In this document: piece by piece, positions 16,602 to 25,372 of the stretch | How the letters are laid out: each line of letters starts with the position of its first letter | Numbering within the stretch: the first letter of the stretch is position 1 | Origin: Nitrososphaerota archaeon | Lineage (GTDB): Archaea; Thermoproteota; Nitrososphaeria; Nitrososphaerales; Gagatemarchaeaceae | NCBI GenBank assembly: GCA_029785085.1 | Contig: JAFMAI010000006.1 | Location: forward strand, 1 to 57,679 | Length of the DNA: 57,679 nt | Reading direction: 5' to 3' | Translations under genes and position numbers: made by a program | Notes under the pieces: generated by a model | Databases searched by the model: none | What the model saw: only the letters and a program-made list of their open reading frames with translations | Told to the model about the DNA's origin: nothing

Positions 16602-16628
16602 TCCCTAAATAGCCTAACCTGTTAGGGA
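16602..16628 (+). promoter_or_regulatory. Nested inverted repeat over a probable promoter
   Basis: Outer arms TCCCTAA and TTAGGGA enclose a perfect inner palindrome, CCTAAC CT GTTAGG (16613-16626). The left arm includes an A/T-rich CTAAATA that could serve as a TATA element for the surface-protein gene starting at 16641. The symmetry suggests an operator or a short hairpin in the leader. Function is inferred. Confidence 0.45.
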
Positions 16629-16640
16629 GCGGGCGGAACA

Positions 16641-17294
16641 ATGAAAAAGTTCCAAAGTAAGAGGACATCCGCGATACTTGCTCTTTCCCTCCTCGTCACG
16701 TCATCATTCGCCGTGCTAGCGCTCGCAGTCCCGGCAGCAGCCGCACAGACTTTTCTAACTTCGAACGGTACCCTCGACAGCACGTCCTCTTGTACTGCTC
16801 TCGGCGGAACGATATTCTCGGGGAATTCGTTCATCTGTGACATCTCTGCTCCTCTGGTCATCCCCGCGAACGTCACCGTCACAATAGCTCCCGGATGGGG
16901 GCTGGACTCCAGCGGTTCGGTTGAAAACGTGGGCACCATAGTCATCACTGCTCCCACTCCCTCATCTTTTGGCGTCGGAGGGGACCTTCAGAGCTACTAT
17001 GGGTCCTTCGACAATACCGGGACGATCCTCAACCTGTACGCGTTGTCGAACTATCGAGGAACCTTCGACAACTACGGACTGGTCTTCAGTTCCGGCTCGG
17101 CGACCGTGTACAATCTCGGGACCTTCACCGACTACTGCAGCGGTTCGGTGCTCGGGGGGACCATCCAGTACAACCCGGTAGCCCATTCCTGCTTTGACAC
17201 CGTCACATCCGCCATCTCGAGCCTCTCCTCGTCGCTATCCTCGGGGCTCTCTGCAATCGAGTCAGACCTTTCCTCCGGCTTCTCCACCGTCTAG
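16641..17294 (+). CDS. Secreted/cell-surface protein, N-terminal part before an in-frame amber codon
   Basis: 217 residues ending at TAG (17292-17294). A signal peptide is clear: MKKFQSKR, then a hydrophobic run, then PAAAAQT as the likely cleavage region. The mature part is rich in Ser, Thr, Gly and Asn with short beta repeats (GSFDNTGTILNLY, GTFDNYGLVF, ATVYNLGTF) and two or three Cys. It ends in a Ser-rich repeat (SSLSSSLSSGLSAIESDLSSGFSTV). The same frame continues directly after the stop with matching repeats, so this is probably the first part of a longer protein of about 368 residues. No family recognised. Confidence 0.7.
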   Translation: MKKFQSKRTSAILALSLLVTSSFAVLALAVPAAAAQTFLTSNGTLDSTSSCTALGGTIFSGNSFICDISAPLVIPANVTVTIAPGWGLDSSGSVENVGTIVITAPTPSSFGVGGDLQSYYGSFDNTGTILNLYALSNYRGTFDNYGLVFSSGSATVYNLGTFTDYCSGSVLGGTIQYNPVAHSCFDTVTSAISSLSSSLSSGLSAIESDLSSGFSTV

Positions 17295-17750
17295 GGCGAC
17301 ATCGCTTCCCTTTCCACGACGGTGACCAACGGCTTCTCGACAGTTGAGTCAGACTTGGGCGGGATATCGAACCAGCTCACTTCCCTGCAGTCAGCAGTCT
17401 CGAGCCTGGGAAAGCCCCCGCAGGTGGTCACGGGCAGCGGCGAGAGCACCCTGACCCCCACTTCAGACACCTCAACAGTCTTCACGGGCTCGTCCAACCA
17501 GCTAGGCACCGTGACCCTCACCCTGAACGCGACGGGTGTCGGTCATCAGGACTCGGTCACGGTCAGATACTACACTGACCCAGGCGACTCAGGCTTCTAT
17601 CTCCAGCAAACCATCGCCTCCAAGGGAGACGTCCCATTGTTCACAACCAGCGTCGCGGCGTGGAAGGTCGTGATAGTAGCATCGTTCGGCTCTGCGACGG
17701 GGAGCATCTCCGTCAACTGGGCATATTCGGCCGTCGAGCCGCCGTCCTAG
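17295..17750 (+). pseudogene. Continuation of the surface protein after the amber stop
   Basis: This segment is in the same frame as the preceding gene. It reads GDIASLSTTVTNGFSTVESD, repeating the GFSTV/ESDL motif found just before the TAG, so the two pieces belong together. The rest is a beta-rich C-terminal domain (TVTLTLNATGVGHQDSVTV, then WKVVIVASFGSATGSISVNW). No ribosome-binding site or ATG is evident immediately after the stop; an ACG-ACC-AAC-GGC stretch is followed by GTG and TTG codons at most. It may be a nonsense allele, a sequencing error or a readthrough extension. Confidence 0.5.
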
Positions 17751-17803
17751 GGGGCTTCCGCCCTATCTTTTTCTCGCAGCCCGAGACCAGGTGGATTGCA
17801 CAG

Positions 17804-18553
17804 TCACAGCAGGTTGGCTGCGAATCCTAGGACGAACCCGACGAAGACACCCGCGTAGGCTAGCCCCAGCCTGCCAGAGTCGGGCTCCGAAAGGAGGTTC
17901 CTGAGCATAGGGAGTATCACGTAGAGCATGGTCCCGACCGCGAGGCCGTAGAGGACCAAGTCGAATATGGTGGCGTTGTATATGTAACCCAGTGCCCCTC
18001 CGAGAACCGTCGGCGCCCCTCCGACGAAAAGCGCCCCGGCGAGCACCCTTCCATTCCCATCCATGGCGCCCAAGAAGGGGGAAGCGATGGGGAGCCCTTC
18101 CATCGAGTTCTGAAAGACGAACCCGACCAGTACGACCAGGGCCGCGCCGGTGAACCCTATGCCCACACTCAGGGCCCCGAAGAGCATCCCCTCGGTCAGG
18201 TTTTGAAACGCGATTCCGATTGCTATGACCATGGCCAGCTGGGACGGCGCCAGCCCGCCCTTCCTCCTGCTCCCCATCACAAAGAGGGCCGCGAACCCAG
18301 CCGCCATGGACGCGGCAAACACGAAATCGTTCACTGGCGAAGAGCCATATCCATAGAGGGAGCCTTCGTAGAGGGAGCCAGCTGCGTCAAGGAAGACGTC
18401 GCCTATCAGGAAGATGAGGATGCCTATGGCCACCGCGTTGAGGAAGCTCATCCTCCTCCTGTCCTGATTCCCCCGCATGACAAGCGGGAGGGAGATGAAG
18501 ATTGAGAACCCGATGACCGCGGAGAGCGCCACCGCGTCCATGAACCCTACCAT
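17804..18553 (-). CDS. ZIP-family metal transporter-like membrane protein
   Basis: 249 residues with about eight hydrophobic segments and a short hydrophilic RRKGG loop in the middle, matching the ZIP layout. The two metal-site helices carry IAFQNLTEGMLFG and FVFQNSMEGLPIA. Canonical ZIPs have His-Asn-x-x-Glu-Gly in the first and His-x-x-x-Glu-Gly in the second; here both His positions are Gln while Asn and Glu-Gly are kept. It is divergent from the radical-SAM gene, and the shared region near 18570-18600 is A/T rich (ATAACATATGTTATAAC, an inverted repeat). Confidence 0.78.
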   Translation of the reverse strand: MVGFMDAVALSAVIGFSIFISLPLVMRGNQDRRRMSFLNAVAIGILIFLIGDVFLDAAGSLYEGSLYGYGSSPVNDFVFAASMAAGFAALFVMGSRRKGGLAPSQLAMVIAIGIAFQNLTEGMLFGALSVGIGFTGAALVVLVGFVFQNSMEGLPIASPFLGAMDGNGRVLAGALFVGGAPTVLGGALGYIYNATIFDLVLYGLAVGTMLYVILPMLRNLLSEPDSGRLGLAYAGVFVGFVLGFAANLL

Positions 18554-18660
18554 CGGCAGGGTCGAAAAAATAACATATGTTATAACAGTTTGCCCTAACT
18601 CTAGTATCCGAGACCAGCCCGTGCAAACCTTAATGGCAAGAAAGCGGTCCGCAGACCGAC

Positions 18661-19752
18661 GTGTCCTTGCAGCCTCGCCTCCACGAGCCCTCAGGCAAGG
18701 CAGCCGAGCTGTTTCGTGACCTGCCTGGCGGGAAGATCCAGTGCACTGCCTGCGCGAGGTTTTGCCAGATGGGGGATGGCCAGGTGGGGCTCTGCGGGGT
18801 CAGGGGGGTCGTGGGCGGCAAGCTCTACCTCCTGGTCTACGGCAGTGTCATGGCCGGCCACGTCGACCCCATCGAGAAGAAACCGGTCGTCCACTTCAAG
18901 CCTGGCTCAAAGATACTCTCCATGGCTACCTCGGGCTGCAACTGGCTCTGCCGCTACTGCCAGAACTATGACATCAGCCAGAGAAGGAAGATCGAGGGGG
19001 CGGCCGCCAGCCCAGAGAGCCTCGTCTCCCAGGCGCTGGCCTACGGCTGCGAAGGCATGGCCTACACGTACAACGAGCCGGGGATCTTCATGGAGTACGC
19101 CCGGGACATAGGAAAGGCGGCGCGCTCTGCGGGGCTGTTCAACATATTCGTCTCCAACGGCTACGGCACCCTCGAATCGGTGGCCATGACCGACGACTTC
19201 CTTGACTGCATCACGGTCGACTTCAAGGGGAGCGGCGAGACGAAGTTCGTCCGCAGCTACATCGGCGTGCCGGACGCCGGGCCCATCTTCCAGTCCCTCC
19301 TCGAGTTCAAACGGCGCGGGCAGGTGCACATGGAGATCACTGACCTGGTCGTCCCACAGGTCGGAGACTCCCTCGGTGCCGCAGAGAAGCTCTGCAGCTG
19401 GGTCTATGACAACCTCGGCCCTGACGTACCCATCCACTTCCTGCGCTTCCACCCTGACTACAAGATGATGAATCTCCCTCCGACCCCGGTGGAGACCCTC
19501 GAGAGGCACGTGGCGGTCGGCAGGAAGGCGGGCCTGAACTACGTCTACCTGGGCAACGTCCCAGGCCACAGGGACGAGAGCACCTACTGTCCCGGGTGCG
19601 GCGCCACCCTGGTCAAGCGCTACGGCTACGAGATACTGGAGTACAACCTGGACGGCCGGAGCAGGTGCCGGGCCTGCGGCTACAAGACGCCCATAGTCGG
19701 GCCGCTCAGCAAGTCTGCCTCCGAGGGCAGGTTCTTTCCTGCGCTCAGCTAA
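18661..19752 (+). CDS. amrS: AmmeMemoRadiSam system radical SAM enzyme
   Basis: Radical S-adenosylmethionine protein of 363 residues. The [4Fe-4S] motif CNWLCRYCQN lies near residue 98, followed by AYTYNEPGIFMEYA and SNGYGT, which typify the AmrS (PFL-activase-like) group. A Cys cluster in the N-terminus (CTACARFCQMGDG) and a C-terminal zinc ribbon (CPGCG, then CRACGYKT) are also seen. The chemistry is not established; in other genomes the gene goes with the AmmeMemoRadiSam A and B partners, which are not in this window. GTG start. Its end overlaps the convergent thioredoxin reductase gene by eight bases. Confidence 0.9.
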   Translation: MSLQPRLHEPSGKAAELFRDLPGGKIQCTACARFCQMGDGQVGLCGVRGVVGGKLYLLVYGSVMAGHVDPIEKKPVVHFKPGSKILSMATSGCNWLCRYCQNYDISQRRKIEGAAASPESLVSQALAYGCEGMAYTYNEPGIFMEYARDIGKAARSAGLFNIFVSNGYGTLESVAMTDDFLDCITVDFKGSGETKFVRSYIGVPDAGPIFQSLLEFKRRGQVHMEITDLVVPQVGDSLGAAEKLCSWVYDNLGPDVPIHFLRFHPDYKMMNLPPTPVETLERHVAVGRKAGLNYVYLGNVPGHRDESTYCPGCGATLVKRYGYEILEYNLDGRSRCRACGYKTPIVGPLSKSASEGRFFPALS

Positions 19753-20686
19753 CGGCTTTGACTTCCAGCTTGTTCTTCACGAACTTCTCGGCGTCCAAGA
19801 GCGCCTTGCATCCGTCAGCAGCCGCGGTTATCGCCTGCCTGTACCGGAAGTCGTGGACATCACCCGCGACGAAGACGCCGGGGACGCTGCTCTCTGTCCC
19901 GTTGCGGACCGTCAGATATCCCTTAGAGTCCAGGTCCAACTGCCCCCTGAATATCTCCGTGTTCGGCTCGTAGCCGATGGCGACGAAGAGGCCGTCCACG
20001 GGTATCTCCCCCTCGCTCCCGGTCTTCAGGTTCTTGACCCTCACTCCTTCGACCTTCTTCTCTCCGACCACCTCGGTGACGGCCGAGTCCCAGACGAAGC
20101 TGATCTTCGAGTTCTCCAGCGCCTCCTTCTTCAGGGCTGCGCTCGCCCTGAGCTCGTCCCTCCTGTGAATCACTTGTACTGACGAGGCGAACTTGGTCAG
20201 GAACGTCGCCTCCTCCATCGCGGTGTCTCCGCCCCCGACCACCGCCACCTTCTTCCCCCTGAAGAAGAACCCGTCGCACACGGCGCAGTTCGATACGCCC
20301 CTGCCCATCAGCTTCATCTCGGACTGTAGGTCCAGCCTCCTGGGGTTGGCGCCAGTGGCTACGATGACCGTCAGGGCCTTCGTCACACCGGCCGCGGTGT
20401 AGACTTCAAACGGATATGTCCTGAAGTTGACCTTCACGACGTCGTCCTGGACAAGCCTCGCGCCCAGCCTCTCAGCCTGGGACCTCATCTTCGAGATCAG
20501 GTCAGGCCCGAGGACCGGGTCCGGGAACCCGGGGAAGTTCTCCACTTCGCTCGTCAGCATCAACTGGCCGCCGTACTTGGTCCCAGTGAATACCAGGGGC
20601 TCGAGGTCCGCTCTGCACCCGTAGATCGCCGCGGTCAGGCCTGCTGGCCCTGACCCTATGATTACTAGCTTCTCGGTCTTCTCCAT
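19745..20686 (-). CDS. trxB: Thioredoxin reductase
   Basis: FAD/NAD(P)H-dependent disulfide reductase of 313 residues. IIGSGPAGLTAAIYGCRA binds FAD, CAVCDG holds the redox-active disulfide, VVGGGDTAMEEA is the NAD(P)H motif, and VFVAGDVHDFRYRQAITAAADG is the C-terminal FAD contact. The HRRDELRAS segment is compatible with NADPH preference. It reduces thioredoxin or glutaredoxin-like proteins in the cytoplasm; no thioredoxin gene is adjacent. It stands as a single gene downstream of the large membrane protein on the same strand. Confidence 0.95.
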   Translation of the reverse strand: MEKTEKLVIIGSGPAGLTAAIYGCRADLEPLVFTGTKYGGQLMLTSEVENFPGFPDPVLGPDLISKMRSQAERLGARLVQDDVVKVNFRTYPFEVYTAAGVTKALTVIVATGANPRRLDLQSEMKLMGRGVSNCAVCDGFFFRGKKVAVVGGGDTAMEEATFLTKFASSVQVIHRRDELRASAALKKEALENSKISFVWDSAVTEVVGEKKVEGVRVKNLKTGSEGEIPVDGLFVAIGYEPNTEIFRGQLDLDSKGYLTVRNGTESSVPGVFVAGDVHDFRYRQAITAAADGCKALLDAEKFVKNKLEVKAVS

Positions 20687-20743
20687 GTCCCAGGCGTCCG
20701 AGACGCTTCCGCTTCATAAATCTGCCCCCGGCGGGCGCCGGCG

Positions 20744-22426
20744 CTAGATGAGCTTCGCTTCCCTCTGGACCGTGTGGAGCTCGTCGGAGAGCTGGTTGAG
20801 CGCCCTCTCGAGCCTCTTGGTGTACTGTGGGAGCAGCCTGTCATACACTTCCTTCCTCATCTGGCGGAGATAGTACTGCTGATAGAGGTTCAGCTTGTCC
20901 TTCGCCGCCCTGTCCACCTCGCGCTCCGTGGCCTGTATCTGGCCCACCACGTCGGAGAACCTTTGGCTGGTGGACTTCTGTTTGACCTCGTTGAGCCTCT
21001 GGAGCGCCTTGTTCCGGAACGAGTCCAGGCGGCCCCGGACCTCGTCGAAGTAGGCCTTGTCCAGCTCGTTCGCATCTCTGGCTGCAATCTCTGGCCAGAG
21101 CCGGTTGATCACGTTGGTCTTCTCGTCGAAGGCGGCTATCATGGCCGAGGCGAGTTCGGTTGAGGTCTCCTCTTCTTCCTCTTCGGCCTCCTTTCCTGGG
21201 AGCGCTGACGACCTGACGACGAACAGCCCCATCAGGAGCAGTATGAAAGCGACCGAAGCGAATGGGAGCCCCCCGTCCAGGAACAAACCGAGGGAGACGA
21301 CGTAGGAGAAGGACGCCTTACCGGTATGCCAGGGGTTGACGGCGCCGAGGCTCACAGGTGACACAGCGATGCCATAGGCACCCTGCTTCAGCGAGAAGTT
21401 GATTGAGTATGAGTCGATGAACGCCTGTACCGGCGGCGTCTCCGGGATGTTGATTGTCACCTTCCCGCCCGAGGCGGAGTAGTAGTTCGTCCCTAGCGGG
21501 TACCTGTACGTGAGGGTGAATTCGGTCCCGGTCTGGACACCGTCGCTCGGATAGCCTACCACGAACGACCTGAGGTCGATGGCTCCGCTTGTGAGCGACA
21601 TCTTGAAGGGGTTCTGCAGGACAGGCTCGTTGCCCGTCACCGTCAGTATGGTCACCTGGGTCGAGCTGGGTGCGAGGAGCGAGACGTAGAGCCTGGCGAG
21701 GGCCACGGTCCCTAGGTTCTCGAACTCGATCTTGTCAGTGACTTCAGGGGTCCCATCTGGCGCGATGGATATCGTCCGCTGGGCGTCAATGACCTTGAGG
21801 GGGTTGAAGTCCTGGGCCGAGTTGGACGACATGGTCCGAACCGAGGTGTTCGCAGTGCTGGGGAGGACGTTGGTGAGTTCGGAATAGTAGGTGTTGTTGG
21901 CCCCAAGTATGCTGGCCTTCAACCCCGACGGCGCCGACGTGAACGAAGCATCAGCAGGCATCTGAACCACGTTCACGAGGGACGCCACCCTTGTGCTGAT
22001 CGAAGGCGAAGACAGGACATCCACGGAAAGGCTGTCGTTCCTCGCTGTCGAGACCACGTTGTTCAGCAGCGCTTCAAGTACGAAACTGGAGTTCCCTCCG
22101 GCAGGGACAGACGTGCCGCCGCTGACCGTGAACGGGCCTCCGGTCGATGGGGGCGTGCTCATGGAGAATCCGGCAGTAAGGTTCGCATCCACGATGTTCG
22201 TGGACAGAGCCCCAAAGCCTATCGTGACTGTAGGCGTCTGCATGGCTGACGTTCCGTTGTTCGTGAACGTCACCGTCTCGCTTATGGTTGCGAATCCGTA
22301 CCTGTTCAGCGAGTATACGCTCCTCACGTCGACCCGCGGAGCACCTTGTGCGTGGACGGCTCCCTGCAGCGGGACGAGCGCGGCGACGAGCAACAGCAGA
22401 AGCACCAACGATGCGGAGTTCCTCAA
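20744..22426 (-). CDS. Type I membrane protein with ribophorin-I-like layout
   Basis: 560 residues. A signal peptide (MRNSASLVLLLLLVAALVPL, cut after about VHAQG) precedes about 360 extracellular residues that look like two beta-sandwich domains, then one membrane helix (ASVAFILLLMGLFVVRSSAL, near residue 390), an acidic EEEEEE linker and about 150 residues of charged coiled-coil helices. This order and size match eukaryotic ribophorin I (OST1), a subunit of oligosaccharyltransferase. The segment RTISIAPDGTPEVTDKIEF resembles the RVIEVSHWGNIAVEE region of ribophorin I, and IPETPPVQAFIDSYSI resembles its LPEGAKNIEIDS region. This is a pattern match from memory, not a proven homology. Several N-x-S/T sites lie outside the membrane. 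Confidence 0.6.
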   Translation of the reverse strand: MRNSASLVLLLLLVAALVPLQGAVHAQGAPRVDVRSVYSLNRYGFATISETVTFTNNGTSAMQTPTVTIGFGALSTNIVDANLTAGFSMSTPPSTGGPFTVSGGTSVPAGGNSSFVLEALLNNVVSTARNDSLSVDVLSSPSISTRVASLVNVVQMPADASFTSAPSGLKASILGANNTYYSELTNVLPSTANTSVRTMSSNSAQDFNPLKVIDAQRTISIAPDGTPEVTDKIEFENLGTVALARLYVSLLAPSSTQVTILTVTGNEPVLQNPFKMSLTSGAIDLRSFVVGYPSDGVQTGTEFTLTYRYPLGTNYYSASGGKVTINIPETPPVQAFIDSYSINFSLKQGAYGIAVSPVSLGAVNPWHTGKASFSYVVSLGLFLDGGLPFASVAFILLLMGLFVVRSSALPGKEAEEEEEETSTELASAMIAAFDEKTNVINRLWPEIAARDANELDKAYFDEVRGRLDSFRNKALQRLNEVKQKSTSQRFSDVVGQIQATEREVDRAAKDKLNLYQQYYLRQMRKEVYDRLLPQYTKRLERALNQLSDELHTVQREAKLI

Positions 22427-22483
22427 GAGTCCTTTGCAAGCGGCGCTACGTTCTTATTTTAAGCGTTTTTTGCCCTTCGAGGA

Positions 22484-23866
22484 ATGAGCGGCGCCAGCCG
22501 GCGGCATCCCTTCCTGCCAAACCTCGACGATGACTTCGTGGGCAGGATGCTCCGGAGGGTGGGCGCGGCTACCCTTGACGACCTCTTCTCCGACATACCT
22601 AGAGACATGAAGCTGGGCCGTGCGCTCAGGCTCCCCGAGGGAGGCTCGGAATACAGTGTCAGGCGGGAAATCCAAGCCAGACTCCGCCAGAACAAGACCC
22701 CTCCGGAGACGCTCTGCTTCCTGGGCGGCGGGGTCTGGCCTCACTATGTCCCCGCAGCCGTCGAGTCCATAACATCAAGGCAGGAGTTCTACACCAGCTA
22801 CACCCCATACCAGGCTGAGGTGAGCCAGGGCGTCCTGCAGGCCCTATTCGAGTACCAGAGCCTGATGTGCGACCTCCTTGGGATGGAGGCGTGCAACAGC
22901 TCGCTCTACGACTGGGCCTCCGCCGCCGGAGAGGCTGTCAGGATGGCTGGGAGGGTGACCGGGCGCAGCAAGGCCTTGTTGGGGGGCAACACCGGCCCGC
23001 AGAGGAGGGGGGTGATCAAGACATACACCGAGCCGATGGGGATGACGCTGGAGACGGTCGACTTCGATCGCGCCACAGGGAGGACTGACCGCGAGGACCT
23101 GAGGAGGAAGCTATCCGAAGACGTCGCCTGCCTCTACTTTGAGAACCCCAACTACTTCGGGGTCATCGAGGACGACGCTGCCGAACTGGTCTCCCTGGTC
23201 CATGGGTCAGGGGCCCTCGCCGTGGCAGGGGTCGACCCCATCTCGCTGTCCCTGATCAGGGAGCCCGGTGCTTACGGGGCTGACATAGCTGTGGGAGAAG
23301 GCCAGCCGCTGGGCATACCTATGAACTACGGCGGGCCCCACTTGGGGATCTTCGCGGCGAAGGACATCAAACTGGCCAGGAGCATGCCAGGGAGGCTCAT
23401 AGGGCTCACGACCCCGGTGGCGGACCAGCAGAGGAAGGCGTTCGCCATGGTCCTACAGGCTCGCGAGCAGCACATACGGAGGGAAGGCGCTATGTCGAAC
23501 GTCTGCACCAACCAGTCGCTGATGGCCGTCGCAGCAGCCAGCTACCTGTCTCTCCTGGGCAAGGAGGGGTTCCGGAGACTCGGAGAGACCGTCATAGCCA
23601 ACTCTCATTTCGCGGCGAAGAGGCTGTCGCGCATCGATGGGGTCGTCTCACCCCACTTCAAGGGGTCCTTCTTCAAGGAGTTCGTAGTCTCCTACAAGGA
23701 GGCGAAGGCTGAGTCGGTCTTCGGGAAGCTAGCGAAGCGAGGGGTCCTGGCCGGATCGCCGACGCACAGGGAGGTGGGCTCACAGTCCGGGCTCTACTGT
23801 GTGACTGAGGTCCACACCAGGGATGACGTCGAGAAGCTCGCGGCGGCGCTGGCGGAGGCAGTCTAG
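22484..23866 (+). CDS. gcvPA: Glycine dehydrogenase (decarboxylating) subunit 1
   Basis: N-terminal-type P-protein subunit of the glycine cleavage system, 460 residues, the usual length for the split form. It starts MSGASRRHPFLPN and has FLGGGVWPHYVP, YTPYQAEVSQGVLQALFEYQ and GEGQPLGIPMNYGGPHLGIF, all typical. It lacks the PLP lysine, which is in subunit 2. The next gene begins two bases after its stop, so the pair is coupled. The upstream region on this strand has CTTATTTTAAGCG about 30 bases before the ATG, a fair TATA box. No H- or T-protein gene is present here. Confidence 0.95.
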   Translation: MSGASRRHPFLPNLDDDFVGRMLRRVGAATLDDLFSDIPRDMKLGRALRLPEGGSEYSVRREIQARLRQNKTPPETLCFLGGGVWPHYVPAAVESITSRQEFYTSYTPYQAEVSQGVLQALFEYQSLMCDLLGMEACNSSLYDWASAAGEAVRMAGRVTGRSKALLGGNTGPQRRGVIKTYTEPMGMTLETVDFDRATGRTDREDLRRKLSEDVACLYFENPNYFGVIEDDAAELVSLVHGSGALAVAGVDPISLSLIREPGAYGADIAVGEGQPLGIPMNYGGPHLGIFAAKDIKLARSMPGRLIGLTTPVADQQRKAFAMVLQAREQHIRREGAMSNVCTNQSLMAVAAASYLSLLGKEGFRRLGETVIANSHFAAKRLSRIDGVVSPHFKGSFFKEFVVSYKEAKAESVFGKLAKRGVLAGSPTHREVGSQSGLYCVTEVHTRDDVEKLAAALAEAV

Positions 23867-23867
23867 G

Positions 23868-25343
23868 TTGAGGAAGTACACCCAGGCCTCCTGGGACGAG
23901 CCGCTGCTCAAAGAGCTGAGCAGGCCCGGGAGGGTGGGAAACAGCGTCCCCTCAGACCCCGTAATCAGCTCGAGATTCAAGGACCCGCTGAGCCTCGTCC
24001 CGCAGTCGATGAGGAGGGCCTCGCTCAATCTCCCGGAGCTCTCGGAGCTCCAGGTTCTGAGGCACTTCAATCGCCTTTCACAGATGAACTTCTCAGTGGA
24101 GCTCGGCATGTATCCGCTTGGGAGCTGCACCATGAAGTACAATCCAAAGGTCTCTGAGATGATCGCGTCATCAGACGCGATGAAGGGCGCTCACCCGCTT
24201 CAGCCCCCCGAGACCGTCCAGGGGATACTGTCGATTTTCTATGACCTCGAACGGGCGCTCAGTGAAATCACCGGGATGCACCGTTTCTCTCTCTCGACCG
24301 CGGCTGGTGCCCAGGGTGAGCTGGCAGGCGTCCTGATGATGCGCAAGTATCTGGCGGAGCACGGGGGGAGCGCCAGGGACGAGATACTGGTGCCTGACTC
24401 GGCCCACGGGACGAACCCGGCCAGCGCGGCCATGGCTGGGTTCAAGGTGGTGAAGGTCCCATCGGAGGCCGATGGGCAGGTCCGGGCGAGCAGGGTGAAG
24501 GAGCTCTCGTCGGAGAAGACGGCAGGGATGATGTTCACCGTCCCCAACACGCTCGGGCTCTTCGAAGGAGAGGTGAAGGAGGTGTGTGACGCGGTCCACG
24601 AGGCTGGGGGTCTGATGTACTATGACGGCGCCAACATGAACGCCCTGCTGGGGAGGGCCCGGCCCGGCGACATGGGGTTCGACGTCATGCACCTGAACCT
24701 CCACAAGACATTCGCGACACCCCACGGCGGCGGAGGCCCCGGCGCAGGGCCGGTGGGGGCGACAAGGAAGCTGGCGGACTATCTCCCGGTCCCGGTCGTC
24801 GCGAAGAGGAAGGCCGGTTACTCATTGGACTACGGGCTAAAGCGCACGATAGGCCCGCTCAAGGGCTTCGTCGGAAACTCCGCGGTCCTGCTCCGCGCCT
24901 ACATCTACATCCGTCTTCTCGGAGCGTCGGGTCTGAGGGACGTGTCTTCCATGGCCGTGCTCGCGGCGAACTACCTGTGGAAGAGCCTGGACCCTGAATC
25001 ATTCCCGGCGTCCCACGACGCGAAGCTCCTCAGAAAGCACGAGGCTGTGGTCTCGGTAAAAGGCGAGCTCCCAGGCTCTGCCATGACCGTGGCCAAGGCC
25101 ATCCTCGACCTCGGGATGCACGCGCCGACGGTCTATTTCCCGCTCATAGTCCATGAGGCGCTGATGATAGAGCCTACCGAGTCCGAGCCCGAAGAGATGT
25201 TGGACGAGTACGCGGCGGCCTTGAACGACATCTATGCGAAGCTGAAGGGCGGCGCGCTAGGCCAGGTGCCCAAAAACACCAGCGTAGGCAAGGTAGACGA
25301 AGTCAAGGCGTCGCATCCGCTGACCCTGCGCATCCACTGGTGA
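23868..25343 (+). CDS. gcvPB: Glycine dehydrogenase (decarboxylating) subunit 2
   Basis: PLP-bearing P-protein subunit, about 491 residues from TTG at 23868. That start gives LRKYTQASWDEPLLKELSRPG, which fits the family start far better than the longer open frame overlapping gcvPA. Motifs are LGSCTMKYNPK, DSAHGTNPASAAMAG and the PLP lysine in NLHKTFATPHGGGGPG. With subunit 1 it decarboxylates glycine and transfers the aminomethyl group to lipoylated H-protein. It is the second gene of a two-gene unit. Confidence 0.95.
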   Translation: MRKYTQASWDEPLLKELSRPGRVGNSVPSDPVISSRFKDPLSLVPQSMRRASLNLPELSELQVLRHFNRLSQMNFSVELGMYPLGSCTMKYNPKVSEMIASSDAMKGAHPLQPPETVQGILSIFYDLERALSEITGMHRFSLSTAAGAQGELAGVLMMRKYLAEHGGSARDEILVPDSAHGTNPASAAMAGFKVVKVPSEADGQVRASRVKELSSEKTAGMMFTVPNTLGLFEGEVKEVCDAVHEAGGLMYYDGANMNALLGRARPGDMGFDVMHLNLHKTFATPHGGGGPGAGPVGATRKLADYLPVPVVAKRKAGYSLDYGLKRTIGPLKGFVGNSAVLLRAYIYIRLLGASGLRDVSSMAVLAANYLWKSLDPESFPASHDAKLLRKHEAVVSVKGELPGSAMTVAKAILDLGMHAPTVYFPLIVHEALMIEPTESEPEEMLDEYAAALNDIYAKLKGGALGQVPKNTSVGKVDEVKASHPLTLRIHW

Positions 25344-25372
25344 GCCAAAGGCCTTATAGTCTCTAGAAACCC

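Noticed and set aside
16641-17750. Pyrrolysine at the amber codon
   Set aside because: TAG ends several ordinary genes in the window and no pyrrolysine genes are seen; nonsense mutation or error is simpler.
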